A DNA stretch of 64,000 nucleotides from Promicromonospora panici (GCF_900608595.1 NZ_UWYY01000003.1:310001-374000), one strand, 5' to 3'; shown: positions 9,112 to 18,214, numbered from the stretch's first letter. Notes: generated by a model from the letters alone, not told the origin. Numbers and translations are program-made.

Positions 9112-10136
9112 CCGACAACCCCGCCTTCCGCCGTCGGGGAGCCTTCGCCACGCTGGTCCTCGTGGTGCTGGCGGGCACCACCTGGTACGCCGCCGCTGAG
9201 CTCCAGCGCGCGCGGGCGGAGCAGAACGCGCCGACCCGGGTCGAGGTGACCGAGGACGTGCTGGACGGTCCCCACGTCCTGTTCCGCGGTACGGCCCCGG
9301 GCGAGCTGTACGGCAGGGTGGCTGCCGTCGCCCTGGACGACCTGTCCGGCCCGCGCGAGGTCACGCCCGTCGTGTGCGACCGGGTGTCCTCGCTGGGCGG
9401 GGCGACGGTCTGCCTCCGCACGCGCCGCGGCGTCGTCACGACGTACGAGGCCGAGGTGCTCGATGCCGAGTGGCGGACGACGGCCACGTGGCCGCTGCCC
9501 GGCATCCCGAGCAGGACCCGGCTCTCACCGGACGGGCTAGTGGCCACCACCGCGTTCGTGACGGGACATTCCTACTCTCAGGCTGGCTTCTCCACCGAGA
9601 CGACGGTGCACGACATCGACGGCGCGAAGGTGTCCGGCAACCTCGAAGACTTCACGCTGCTGGCCGACGGCGAGCGCGTGGCCCCGGTCGACCGGAACGT
9701 GTGGGGCGTGACCTTCGTGGACGACCGCTACTTCTACGCCACGGTCCGGTCGCAGTCTCTCGGCCACACCTGGCTCGTGCGCGGTGACCTCACCGAACGC
9801 ACCCTCGTCACCGTGCTCGACGGCGTCGAGTGTCCCTCGCTCTCCCCGGACGGGACTCGCCTTGCCTTCAAGCGCGACGTCGCGGCGGACGGCGCGGCGG
9901 CCCCGCACTGGACGCCCGCCGTGCTCGACCTGGACACCCTCAAGGTTTCGGTGCTCGACGCGGAGCGGCGAACCGTGGACGACCAGATCACCTGGCTCGA
10001 CGACACGACGCTCCTCTATGGGCTGCCCCGCGCCGACGAGCCGGGCACCACCGACGTCTGGTCCCTGCCCGCCGACGGCACCGGCAAGCCTGCACTCGCG
10101 ATCCCGCAGGCCTGGTCCCCGAGCGTCGTGGGGTGA
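9108..10136 (+). CDS. Membrane-anchored TolB-like beta-propeller protein
   Basis: 342 aa. N-terminal uncleaved-looking membrane anchor (residues 11-31, GAFATLVLVVLAGTTWYAAA) and an extracytoplasmic domain with repeated blade-like strands such as RTRLSPDGLVATT, CPSLSPDGTRLAFKR and DDQITWLDDTTLLYGLP, as in WD40-like/TolB propellers. No catalytic motif is visible, so a binding or scaffolding role is more likely. Translationally coupled to the MFS transporter (ATGA), suggesting they act together. Converges with the lipoprotein gene at 10193. Confidence 0.75.
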   Translation: MTDNPAFRRRGAFATLVLVVLAGTTWYAAAELQRARAEQNAPTRVEVTEDVLDGPHVLFRGTAPGELYGRVAAVALDDLSGPREVTPVVCDRVSSLGGATVCLRTRRGVVTTYEAEVLDAEWRTTATWPLPGIPSRTRLSPDGLVATTAFVTGHSYSQAGFSTETTVHDIDGAKVSGNLEDFTLLADGERVAPVDRNVWGVTFVDDRYFYATVRSQSLGHTWLVRGDLTERTLVTVLDGVECPSLSPDGTRLAFKRDVAADGAAAPHWTPAVLDLDTLKVSVLDAERRTVDDQITWLDDTTLLYGLPRADEPGTTDVWSLPADGTGKPALAIPQAWSPSVVG

Positions 10137-10152
10137 CGAAGCGTCGTGGGCT

Positions 10153-10168
10153 GACGACACGAGTCGTC
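10153..10168. terminator. Short hairpin between convergent genes
   Basis: GACGAC, a 4-nt loop ACGA, then GTCGTC, in the 56-bp gap between the convergent genes ending at 10136 and 10193. There is no T-run, so it is a weak bidirectional terminator candidate. Confidence 0.3.
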
Positions 10169-10192
10169 GATCCGACGCCGGTCCTGCTCGGC

Positions 10193-10981
10193 CTACTTGG
10201 CGGACAGGGTCGCGAAGACCGTGACGTCGCACCCGGCGTCGGTACGCGAGGCGCCAAGCTGGACCGTGCCGTCGTCGCGGGCGAGATCGACCGTGGTGCG
10301 GCCTGGGCGCGCGGTCGTGTCCGTCTCGGTGAAGCCGCCGGTTGTGAACCAGGCCCGGTAGTCGAGCACGGCGGCGCCGCAGGCGCCGTCCACCGTCGCG
10401 TCGAGCGTCACCTGGTAGCGGCCGTCCGTCCCGGTCACGGAGCTGGACGCCACCGTAGTGCCCGCGGGCACCAGGACGACGTCGTCGGGGAAGCCCGGCA
10501 CGAGTCCCGCCGCGGTGCCGGTCCGCTGCTCGCGGGTCAGCCGGCCGGCCGCGGGACCCACCGAGTCGCCCAGCCTGTCGCCGCCCGACCCGTCGGGCGC
10601 AGCCGGGGCGACCTCGCTGCCTTCGCCTCCGCTCTGCCCGCCGCTGCGCCCGACCGGCGCCGCTGAGCCGGCGGTCTCCGGATCCGAGTCCGTCTTACCG
10701 GCCTCCGGCTTCCCGTCCGAGCCGCCGGTCTCCGGCTTCCCGTCCTTGCCGTCGGTCTCCGGCTTCCCGTCCTTGCCAGAGGCGGAGCCGTCCGCACCAT
10801 CCGGGGTGGAGCCGGGCGTGCCGCCCGCGGTAGGGGCGGCCGTGCCGGTACCCGGTGCCGAGGTGGGTCCGGCGTCCGGTCCCGGATCCTGCGAAGGAGT
10901 GCACGAGGACAGCACCAGGGCGGCGGCCAGCAGGGGCGCGACGAGGCGGACCGGGGCAGCGAGCGCTCTCCTGCGGCTCAT
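10193..10981 (-). CDS. Secreted lipoprotein with DGKPET repeats
   Basis: 262 aa. Signal peptide with lipobox LVLSSC (Cys near residue 27), then a 130-residue disordered Pro/Gly/Ser/Thr/Asp-rich spacer containing DGKPETDGKDGKPETGG-like repeats, then a folded C-terminal domain (about residues 150-262) with three Cys (two in GACGAAVLDYR and DAGCDVTVF) and mainly beta character. It starts 1 nt after the stop of the large DUF4082 gene on the same strand, so both are co-transcribed. Likely cell-surface attached; function unknown. Confidence 0.75.
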   Translation of the reverse strand: MSRRRALAAPVRLVAPLLAAALVLSSCTPSQDPGPDAGPTSAPGTGTAAPTAGGTPGSTPDGADGSASGKDGKPETDGKDGKPETGGSDGKPEAGKTDSDPETAGSAAPVGRSGGQSGGEGSEVAPAAPDGSGGDRLGDSVGPAAGRLTREQRTGTAAGLVPGFPDDVVLVPAGTTVASSSVTGTDGRYQVTLDATVDGACGAAVLDYRAWFTTGGFTETDTTARPGRTTVDLARDDGTVQLGASRTDAGCDVTVFATLSAK

Positions 10982-10982
10982 G

Positions 10983-13900
10983 TCACGTGGCCTCGTCGGT
11001 GAACACCGGCTCCACCCAGTACCCGGTGCTCTGCCACGAGTACTGCGGGAACCCGCCGCCGTAGACGTAGCGGCCGGCGTCCACCGGTGTCGTCAACGGA
11101 CCGATGACGCGCTGCTGTGCGAAGTACCCCGCACCGGCCGCGTAGCCGCCCTGCGGCGCGAGGTAGGACACGACATAGGTGGTCCCGGCTGTGATGGCCA
11201 CCGGATCGGGCAGCGGAACCGTCTGCCAGCCCTCGCCCTCGCCCGCGGGTGCCTCCGCCGTGGCCAGCGGCGCACCGTTGGCCGACCACACCGTCACCGT
11301 GTGCGGCCCGGGGTTTGCCGGGCCGCGGTAGAAGCGGACCGCGCCGACGACGCCGTCGCGGGCCGCGGAGAACTGGGTACCGAGCTCGACGGCCGCGCCA
11401 TCGGCGGCGGATGCCACCGGCGGCACGTCACCGCCGAAGATCAGGCACGGGCACGCGCCGGCCGCCGCCTGCGTGGTGAACGACCACGTGGTGGGCGCGA
11501 CGGTGCCCCCGTCGGTGGTGGTCCCGGCGAACCGGGCCGTGTACGTGGTGCCGGACTGGAGGTCGACCGCGGGTGTCAGGGTCGCCGTCTCGCCGTCGAC
11601 GGCGAGGCTGCCCGGCACGTCCTGGCCGCTGGGTCCGGTCAGTGTCAGCGTGGCGCCCGACGCGAGCGGCCGGGACACCGTAGCCGAGACAGTGGTGCTC
11701 ACCTGCACGTCGAAGGCGCCTGCGGCCGGCGTCCGCGAGACGACGGTGGGTGCGACGGGAGCCGGCGTGAACGCCACATCCACGAGGTAGCTCGAGGAGG
11801 TCGCCGTCGTCGGGCGGCCCGAGCCGTAGAGGTACACCCCGGCGTTCTGCGGCGTGCTCAGGTCGCCGACCGTACGGGGGGCGGCGAGTGCGCCGAGCGT
11901 CGCCGGATACCTGCCGGACGGCGCGCGGTAGCTCACCGTGTATTCCCGTCCGGCGGCCACCGCGGCGGGGGTGTCGAACTCGACGTCCTGCCAGCCCCGC
12001 GCGACCGGATGAGTGACGGTCGTCTGGGCGACGAGCTGCCCGTCGTCGGCCCACAGGGAGGCCACGAACGGGCCCTGGATCTCGGTCGACTTCCAGAACT
12101 GCATCCCGGTGACATGGCCTGCCACGCGCGGCGAGAAGCGCATGCCGAGCACGACGGCTTCCGTGTCGGCCGCGGCCGCGATGTCAGGCACCGTCGTCTC
12201 GTCGTACACGCCGCACGGGCAGGTCGCCGACGGTGGGCGGAGGGTCCGGAAGCTCCACGTCCCACCGTCGGACAGCTCCGTGCCCTCAGTGGACCGGGCG
12301 GTGACCACCGCGGTGTGCTGGGCGAACCCGGCAAACGGTGCGGACGGCGTGAAGGTAGCCGTCCGCGTGGGGGCGTCGTAGGAGACGCTGCCCGCCACGG
12401 CGTTGCCCGCCTCGTCGGTCACCGTGAAGCCGATGGTCGCCGCGACCACGTTCTTGGAGAACGTGATGCGCACCGGGGCGTCCAGCGGCACGCTGACCTC
12501 ACCGGCGACGGGGGCGTGCGCGGTGGCGACCAGCGGGGAGTCGTCGGTGAACGTGAACACGGGGTCCACGTAGTAGGCGGCGTTGTCCCAGGACTGGGTC
12601 GGCACGGTGCCGGGTGCGCCGTACAGGCCGGCCGGCGCGGCACCGAACCCACCCTCGACGGTGAGGGGACCGGCGGCGCGACCCTGGGACTGGAACGCCC
12701 AGGGTGTGGCGGTGTAGCCGCCGGACGGCGCGGTGTAGGACACCACGTACGCCTGCCCCGCGACGACGGGAACCGGGCGGACGAACGACGCCTTCTGCCA
12801 CCCGGTCGCCGACTCGCCGGTGAACTCCACGCTGGCCAGCGGCTCGCCGGACGCGCTCCACAGCGTCCCGCGGTGCACGCCCGTGTTCGCCGCGGTCTTG
12901 TGGAACCGCACGCCGCTGACGTAACCGTCGGCCGCCGCCACGAACCTCATGCCCAGCTCGACCGCCGACGAGTCGCCGGACGGCGGGCTCGTCGGGGGTG
13001 TGTCGCCGAACACCGTGCACGGGCAGGTCACCTGGACGCCCACGGACGCCGCCGTCCCGATGTTCGCGGAGTCGTCGACGGCCCGTGCGCGGATCCCAGC
13101 CGCCCCCGAGCCGAAGACCTGCCCGGTGTACCGCCAGCTCGTGCGGCCCTCGGCGGGGTGCCAGGTCTTCCCGTCGTCGAGCGACACCTCCACGGCGGCC
13201 ACCCGGCCTCCGGCGTCGATGGCCGTTCCGGTGACGGTGACGGTCGACCCGCCGGCGAACGACTGCTGCGCGGCCGGGCTCTGGATGGTGGTGATCGGCC
13301 CGATGGCGTCCGTAGTCCGCGTCGCCGGGGTGATGCCGGACGCAAGGGTGTCCGGCTGGATGCCCATGTCCGCGAACAGGTTGACCGTCGCTTGGCGCAT
13401 CCGTGAGTCCGCGGGGGCACCGTTCCCATCGTGCTGCTGGTCCAGGCCCCACGACCACTGCACCGTGCCGGCGGAGAACACCAGCGCACCGCTCGCGGCG
13501 CGGTACATCGTGATGTTGTGCCTCGTGACGCCGGGTGCCACCGTGTTGCCGAAGTCCTGCAGGTACTCGGGCACGTCGCCGACGGTCGTCGACATGCGGA
13601 TCAGGCCCTGGGGGCGGAAGCCGTTGTCGAGGTCCTCGTTCGACTCGTATCCGACCGTGTGCTGCGCGAGCGCCTGGGACGTCCCGGCGGGAAGAGACGC
13701 CAGTGTCGTGCTGCGCCAGATCCGCAGCTTGCCCTCCTCGGCCGAGACCGTGAGCGGCAGGTCCGAGTAGTTGACCATGTACTGCGTGCCGATGAGCTCG
13801 CTCTCGGGGCGCCCGGCCCCAGCAGCGGTGCTCGCGTACCGGGGATCACGCCACGTCCCGGTCCACTCGCTGGACGGGTCTATCTTGGCGCGGCTCCAGG

Positions 13901-14939
13901 TCTCCTTGTACGACACGAGCGTGCGGTGGCTCGTCGACGGGCCGGCCACCGACGGCTCCCAGCGCGTGCGCCAGTACATCTCGTTGCCCGCGAAGAAGGC
14001 CAGGTGCACCCCGGCGTCCCGGGCCTGTTCGACGGCGGCCCGCTGCGGGCCCGACCAGTACTCGTCGTGCCCCACCGACAGGAAGACGTCGTGGTTCAGC
14101 AGGCGGGCTCCGTCGCGGTGGGTGTCGGCGCCCGCGATGTAGGTGACGTCGTAGCCGTTCTGCTCCAGGAACCGCACCATCGCGTACTCGGCGCTGAAGT
14201 AGAAGTCACGGCCGCTCGCCAGCCCGCGAGTATTGAAGGGGCGGTTGTAGCTCAGCTTGTAGGCGCGCTGGTTGGCACCCCCGGAGTAGAAGCTGGAGCC
14301 GCCGTACGTGTTGTAGGCCTGCCAGGTCGTGTCCGCGGTCTGGAAGACCATGTCCGAGGTGGAGCCGTCGTCGCGCACGACGAACGTGATGTGGCTCTGA
14401 CCGCCGGTGTCCTGCCTGGTCAGGTGCGCCACGTACACGCCGGACACCGCGGTGGCCGGGACGTCCCATGCCGCCGACACCGCCCAGCTCCCGCAGTCGA
14501 CCAGCTCGACGGGCTCCGACCACGCGCATTCGGGCTGCCTCTGCGGCAGCGTGGCACTCGGTGCGACCTGGGCGACCTTGCGCGCCCCGAGCCCCTGGTA
14601 CCAGCCCGTGCGGTAGATGTCGATCGTGTACGCCCGCGCGTCGGTGTCGATCTTGAACGCGACCCGGCTCCCCGCGTCGACGCTCATCTCGGTGGCAAAC
14701 CCCTGGATGCTGGGGTCACCCGCACCCTCGATGTCCCAGACCTGCGGGGACGTGCCCGGCTTCGAGTTCTCGCACACGACCGGATTGCCCCCGGGGTCGC
14801 ACGGGGCAGCCTCCGCGGTGGTCGCAGGGACCACAGCCAGCAGACTCGACGACAGAGCGAGCACGGCCACGGCGAAGACCGCCGGTAGGCGGAGTACGCG
14901 GCGGGACCGGAATGACGGAACTGCGAAGGGGCTGCCCAC
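10983..14939 (-). CDS. Large secreted protein: dimethylformamidase-like domain plus three DUF4082 modules
   Basis: 1318 aa, exported (basic N-terminus RSRR, hydrophobic core, likely cleavage after TTAEA near residue 44). About residues 45-545 resemble the large-subunit fold of N,N-dimethylformamidase (motifs IYRTGWYQG, VFQTADTTWQAYNTYGG, FLSVGHDEYWS). An Ig-like segment follows near 555-635, then three DUF4082 modules, each starting with Cys-Pro-Cys (about 638, 906 and 1162), separated by two Big_5-type Ig domains. DUF4082 modules are probably carbohydrate- or surface-binding. The GTG start at 14939 is supported by TAGAGT at 14951-14946, a -10 placed for leaderless transcription. TTCACCC repeats lie 50-70 bp upstream, linking it to the polysaccharide genes. 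Confidence 0.8.
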   Translation of the reverse strand: MGSPFAVPSFRSRRVLRLPAVFAVAVLALSSSLLAVVPATTAEAAPCDPGGNPVVCENSKPGTSPQVWDIEGAGDPSIQGFATEMSVDAGSRVAFKIDTDARAYTIDIYRTGWYQGLGARKVAQVAPSATLPQRQPECAWSEPVELVDCGSWAVSAAWDVPATAVSGVYVAHLTRQDTGGQSHITFVVRDDGSTSDMVFQTADTTWQAYNTYGGSSFYSGGANQRAYKLSYNRPFNTRGLASGRDFYFSAEYAMVRFLEQNGYDVTYIAGADTHRDGARLLNHDVFLSVGHDEYWSGPQRAAVEQARDAGVHLAFFAGNEMYWRTRWEPSVAGPSTSHRTLVSYKETWSRAKIDPSSEWTGTWRDPRYASTAAGAGRPESELIGTQYMVNYSDLPLTVSAEEGKLRIWRSTTLASLPAGTSQALAQHTVGYESNEDLDNGFRPQGLIRMSTTVGDVPEYLQDFGNTVAPGVTRHNITMYRAASGALVFSAGTVQWSWGLDQQHDGNGAPADSRMRQATVNLFADMGIQPDTLASGITPATRTTDAIGPITTIQSPAAQQSFAGGSTVTVTGTAIDAGGRVAAVEVSLDDGKTWHPAEGRTSWRYTGQVFGSGAAGIRARAVDDSANIGTAASVGVQVTCPCTVFGDTPPTSPPSGDSSAVELGMRFVAAADGYVSGVRFHKTAANTGVHRGTLWSASGEPLASVEFTGESATGWQKASFVRPVPVVAGQAYVVSYTAPSGGYTATPWAFQSQGRAAGPLTVEGGFGAAPAGLYGAPGTVPTQSWDNAAYYVDPVFTFTDDSPLVATAHAPVAGEVSVPLDAPVRITFSKNVVAATIGFTVTDEAGNAVAGSVSYDAPTRTATFTPSAPFAGFAQHTAVVTARSTEGTELSDGGTWSFRTLRPPSATCPCGVYDETTVPDIAAAADTEAVVLGMRFSPRVAGHVTGMQFWKSTEIQGPFVASLWADDGQLVAQTTVTHPVARGWQDVEFDTPAAVAAGREYTVSYRAPSGRYPATLGALAAPRTVGDLSTPQNAGVYLYGSGRPTTATSSSYLVDVAFTPAPVAPTVVSRTPAAGAFDVQVSTTVSATVSRPLASGATLTLTGPSGQDVPGSLAVDGETATLTPAVDLQSGTTYTARFAGTTTDGGTVAPTTWSFTTQAAAGACPCLIFGGDVPPVASAADGAAVELGTQFSAARDGVVGAVRFYRGPANPGPHTVTVWSANGAPLATAEAPAGEGEGWQTVPLPDPVAITAGTTYVVSYLAPQGGYAAGAGYFAQQRVIGPLTTPVDAGRYVYGGGFPQYSWQSTGYWVEPVFTDEAT

Positions 14940-14945
14940 ATCGCC

Positions 14946-14951
14946 ACTCTA
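14946..14951 (-). promoter_or_regulatory. -10 element TAGAGT for leaderless GTG 14939
   Basis: TAGAGT on the minus strand ends 6 nt before GTG 14939, the geometry expected when transcription starts at the start codon. It favours GTG 14939 over an overlapping out-of-frame ATG at 14941. Confidence 0.5.
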
Positions 14952-14988
14952 GAAGCGTTGATACCGGTCGAGCAGTGTGGGCAGCGAT

Positions 14989-15010
14989 GATCACCCTCGG
15001 TTCACCCGCC
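14989..15010. promoter_or_regulatory. Two TCACCC units at 11-bp spacing, upstream of the DUF4082 gene
   Basis: GATCACCCTCG followed directly by GTTCACCCGCC: two 11-bp units with TCACCC at 14991 and 15002. This is the arrangement known for Streptomyces PHO boxes (direct repeat units with GTTCACC). It sits 40 bp upstream of the TAGAGT -10 of the minus-strand gene starting at 14939, in reverse orientation to that gene. Confidence 0.6.
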
Positions 15011-15070
15011 TGCATGAGCCGCTCGCTCGTCGACCTGCACGGGGTCGCCAGCCGGCCGAGACCTCTGGCT

Positions 15071-15844
15071 TCAGGCCTTCTCCCAGACCGACACCTGCTT
15101 GGTGCTCTCGTGCTCGAACCGCGACCGGTCCCAGTCGGCCCAGCGGTGCTTGAGCCGCATCCCGGCGATGCGCGCCATGAGGTCCATCTCGGCGGGCCAC
15201 GCATACCGGAACGGGACCACGCGGAACTCCCCGCCACCGGGTGTCACCGTCACGTGGTTGGACGTGAAGAGCTGCGTCGCGACGTCGTACCGGTCGAAGC
15301 CGAGGTAGCCGCCGCCCTCGTCGGGCGCCACGGTGACCGGGACGGTGTCCTGGCCGGGCGGCATCCGCCGTAGGTCGGGGATGCCGACCTCGACGAGGAA
15401 CAGGCCGCCGGGCCGCAGGTGTGCCGCCGCGTTGCGGAAGACGTCGACCTGCCCGCCCTGGGTGGTGACGTTGGAGATCGTGTTGAACACCAGGTAGACC
15501 AGAGAGAACTCGCCCGGCACCCGGGTCGAGGTCATGTCGCCGATGGTGACGTCGATGCGCTCGCCGCCCGGCTTGCGGTCGATCCGGGCGGCCATCGCCT
15601 TGCTCAGCTCGATGCCGCTCACGGGCACGCCGCGCGCGGCCAGCGGTACGGCGATCCGGCCGGTCCCGATCGCGAGCTCCAGCACCCGGCCGCCGTCGGC
15701 CAGGTCGGCCAGCAGATCGACGGCGGGGTTCACCACCTCGGCGGCGTTCGCGCCGCCTTCGCCGTCGTAGCCGGCGGCCACGCTCTCGGGGAACAGGCCG
15801 TCGCTCGGGTCATCGATGGTCGTGTTGCTTGCGTCGTCGCTCAC
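15071..15844 (-). CDS. Class I SAM-dependent methyltransferase
   Basis: 257 aa, soluble. Motif I VLELAIGTGRIAVPLA near residues 54-69, acidic motif II GIELSKAM, motif III IGDMTS, and post-motif LRPGGLFLVEV are clear, so a Rossmann-type SAM binding fold is safe. The target is unknown. GTG start at 15844 with GAGG 4 nt upstream; no in-frame ATG lies near the N-terminus. It stands alone on the minus strand, upstream of the DUF4082 gene and 132 bp from it. Confidence 0.85.
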   Translation of the reverse strand: MSDDASNTTIDDPSDGLFPESVAAGYDGEGGANAAEVVNPAVDLLADLADGGRVLELAIGTGRIAVPLAARGVPVSGIELSKAMAARIDRKPGGERIDVTIGDMTSTRVPGEFSLVYLVFNTISNVTTQGGQVDVFRNAAAHLRPGGLFLVEVGIPDLRRMPPGQDTVPVTVAPDEGGGYLGFDRYDVATQLFTSNHVTVTPGGGEFRVVPFRYAWPAEMDLMARIAGMRLKHRWADWDRSRFEHESTKQVSVWEKA

Positions 15845-15995
15845 GGCCTCGACGTTATGCCCGACGGCGGTGTCGGCTCACGCTTTTTTGGTGCCGCGCG
15901 AGACGTTGGCACGAGCCATGCCGGGCCGGCCCAGGTCACGCCGAGTTCTCCTGTATTCCGGTGACCGCCGATGAGCCCGTCGCTACGCTGAGCCC

Positions 15996-16640
15996 ATGCC
16001 CACCACCGCCCAGCTCCTCGCCTTTTTCGCGGCCTCAATCGTCTTCATCGCGCTGCCCGGACCGAGCGTCCTGTTCGCGATCGGCCGTGCCCTGACAGTC
16101 GGACGCCGGGACGCGCTCCTGTCGGTGACCGGCAACGCGCTGGGCCTGCTTGTCCAGGTGGCGTTCGTAGCCATCGGACTGGGCGCGCTGGTTGAGGCGT
16201 CCGCCACCGCCTACACCGTGCTCAAGCTCGTGGGCGCCGCGTACGTGATCTACCTCGGGATCCAGGCGATCCGCCATCGCGCCGACGCCCGCCTCGCCCT
16301 GACCGCGCCCGACAAGGTGCGTCCGGCAGGCCCGTGGCGCGCGGTCACAGCCGGGTTCGTCGTGGGCGCGACCAACCCGAAGACCATCGTGTTCTTCGCG
16401 GCATTCCTCCCGCAGTTCATGAACGACGCCGCTCCCGCGACGCCGCAGCTCCTCTTCCTCGGTCTGCTGTTCAGCATGCTGGCCCTCTGCCAGGACTCGA
16501 TCCTGGCGCTGCTCGCGGGTCAAGCGCGCACGTGGTTCGCACGGAGCCCGAAGCGACTCGACCACCTGAGCGTCGCCGGTGGGGTCACGATGGTCGGCCT
16601 GGGCACGAGCCTGGCACTCCAGGGCGGGTCCAAGGCCTAG
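15996..16640 (+). CDS. LysE/RhtB-family amino acid exporter
   Basis: 214 aa with about six membrane segments. The N-terminal signature FIALPGPSVLFAIGRALTVGRR and the VGATNPKTIVFFAAFLPQF segment near residue 120 are diagnostic of the LysE/RhtB superfamily, which exports amino acids or related small molecules. Full family length. Single gene, followed by a hairpin at 16707-16738. Confidence 0.9.
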   Translation: MPTTAQLLAFFAASIVFIALPGPSVLFAIGRALTVGRRDALLSVTGNALGLLVQVAFVAIGLGALVEASATAYTVLKLVGAAYVIYLGIQAIRHRADARLALTAPDKVRPAGPWRAVTAGFVVGATNPKTIVFFAAFLPQFMNDAAPATPQLLFLGLLFSMLALCQDSILALLAGQARTWFARSPKRLDHLSVAGGVTMVGLGTSLALQGGSKA

Positions 16641-16706
16641 GAACAGAACCCGGAGCAGGCGGCGGCACGTCAACAGACGCTCGAGGCGCGCCTGGCAGAG
16701 CCGCAC

Positions 16707-16738
16707 GCCGGATGAAATAGCCAGAGAATTCATCCGGC
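16707..16738 (+). terminator. Perfect 10-bp hairpin after the LysE-type gene
   Basis: GCCGGATGAA (16707-16716), 12-nt loop, TTCATCCGGC (16729-16738). No T-run follows. It lies 67 bp after the exporter stop and before the polysaccharide cluster, so a terminator is likely; an operator cannot be excluded. Confidence 0.5.
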
Positions 16739-16787
16739 GGCATCTTGCAGGCGTCCGCAGGGTGCAGTGAAATACCACTCGGTAAAC

Positions 16788-16858
16788 GGGTGATATTCGA
16801 GTGCTCCTCCGGTCCGCGACCTCCGAAATGACGAGAGGGTGAAACCCCGTGTTCACCC
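16788..16858. promoter_or_regulatory. TTCACCC/GGGTGAA sites upstream of the first cluster glycosyltransferase
   Basis: GGGTGA at 16788-16793 and 16837-16842, TCACCC at 16853-16858. The last two form GGGTGA-N10-TCACCC as at 7626-7647. The TCACCC starts 39 bp before the -10-like AACACT (16892-16897), which ends 6 nt before ATG 16904. Confidence 0.6.
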
Positions 16859-16903
16859 GCTCCACGGCTTTCGGCCACGCGGCGGGAAGGCAACACTTCC
16901 CTC

Positions 16904-18127
16904 ATGCATTCCGCCGCTCCACACGTTCTGGTGATCATCCAGAACCTGCCGCTCCGGCTCGACCGCAGGGTGCGATCCGAGTGTCGCGCCCTGACGGACG
17001 CCGGTTACCGCGTGAGCGTCATCTGCCCGCAGGAGAACCCGGACGAGCCGGCCCGGTTCCAGATCGACGAGACCGCCGTCCACTCCTACGCGCCCCCGCC
17101 CGAGTCACGAGGGCTCGCGGGCTATGTGCGCGAGTTCGTCGTCTGCTGGTGGCGCACCGCGCGCGCCTCAGGACGCGTGCACCGGGACGCCCCGTTCCAG
17201 GTGATCCAGGCGTGCAACCCGCCGGACACCTACTGGCTGCTGGCCCTGCTGTGGCGGCTGCGACGCGGGGTGCGGTTCGTCTACGACCAGCACGACCTGT
17301 GCCCGGAGGTGTACGTCGCGAAGTTCGGCCGGCAGGGCCTGCTGTATCGGGGCCTGCTGCTGCTGGAGCGGGCGACGTACCGCAGCGCGGATCACGTGAT
17401 CTCCACCAACGGCTCCTACCAGGAGATCGCGCAGGGCCGCGGCCGTGTCGAACCGCGACGCAGCTCCGTCGTGATGAGCACGCCCGACGCCGACCTCATG
17501 CGGCGCGGCGACGAGGAACCCGGCGCCCGTGACCAGGCAAAGCACCTCGTGGCCTACGTCGGGATCATGGGAACACAGGACGGCGTCGACCGGCTGCTGG
17601 CTGCCGTCGACCACGTGGTGCACCAGCGCGAGCGCACCGACGTGCGGTTCGCCCTGCTCGGGTTCGGGGACGCCATGGAAGACCTCCGCGCGGACTGCAC
17701 CCGCCGCGGCCTGGACCCCTGGGTGCACTTCACCGGCAGGGTGGACCATGCGGCGATCGGCCGCTGGCTGTCCAGCGCCGACCTAGGGGTCACGCCCGAC
17801 CCGCCCAGCGAGTTCAACGACCGCTCCACCATGAACAAGACCCTCGAGTACATGGCGCACGAGCTGCCGGTCGTCGCGTCCGACCTGACCGAGACCCGCC
17901 GCAGCGCGGGTGAGGCGGCGCGGTACGTCGCCGGCACCGACCCCGCGGATCTGGGCGACGCGATCCTCGAGATCCTGGACGACCCAGAGCGCGCCCGCGT
18001 GATGGGCGCGGAGGGCCGTGCCCGGATCGAGGGCGAGCTGTCCTGGCGCCGGCAGGCCGACACCTACGTGGGAGTGTTCGACGGCCTGACCGGCCGCACG
18101 GGAACGGCTGCCGAGCGACACACGTAA
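16904..18127 (+). CDS. Glycosyltransferase family 4 protein
   Basis: 407-aa GT-B enzyme. N-terminal half starts HVLVIIQNLPLRLDRRVRSECRAL, a start often seen in surface-polysaccharide GT4 proteins; FVYDQHDLCPEVY and VISTNGSYQEIA follow. The donor domain contains YVGIMGTQDGVDRLL, and NKTLEYMAHELPVVASDLTETR, the E-x7-E-like nucleotide-sugar region. ATG 16904 lies 6 nt after a weak -10 (AACACT), so it may be leaderless. First gene of the polysaccharide cluster and its own transcription unit. Confidence 0.88.
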   Translation: MHSAAPHVLVIIQNLPLRLDRRVRSECRALTDAGYRVSVICPQENPDEPARFQIDETAVHSYAPPPESRGLAGYVREFVVCWWRTARASGRVHRDAPFQVIQACNPPDTYWLLALLWRLRRGVRFVYDQHDLCPEVYVAKFGRQGLLYRGLLLLERATYRSADHVISTNGSYQEIAQGRGRVEPRRSSVVMSTPDADLMRRGDEEPGARDQAKHLVAYVGIMGTQDGVDRLLAAVDHVVHQRERTDVRFALLGFGDAMEDLRADCTRRGLDPWVHFTGRVDHAAIGRWLSSADLGVTPDPPSEFNDRSTMNKTLEYMAHELPVVASDLTETRRSAGEAARYVAGTDPADLGDAILEILDDPERARVMGAEGRARIEGELSWRRQADTYVGVFDGLTGRTGTAAERHT

Positions 18128-18163
18128 AACCCGGCCCCACGCATTTCTTTGCGCAATGACAAT

Positions 18164-18214
18164 TCACCCCGGGTGAAAGACGCGCGCGGGTGAACAAAGA
18201 GCGACGGCGGGTGA
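18164..18214. promoter_or_regulatory. Four-copy TTCACCC/GGGTGAA array upstream of the 18321 operon
   Basis: TCACCC 18164-18169, then GGGTGA at 18171, 18188 and 18209 (steps of 17 and 21 bp). The first two form the palindrome TTCACCCCGGGTGAA. A -10-like TACATT lies at 18255-18260. The same 17 and 21 steps recur in the same order toward the gene at 37595-37638, with the motif inverted. Confidence 0.6.

Noticed and set aside
10458..13406. 982-aa open frame opposite the DUF4082 gene
   Set aside because: Composition dominated by Arg, Gly, Ala and His, no motif; the minus strand carries clear domains and a signal peptide.
16837..16858. CRP-type operator reading of GGGTGA-N10-TCACCC
   Set aside because: CRP-family sites have GTGA-N6-TCAC; the spacer here is 10 in both copies.
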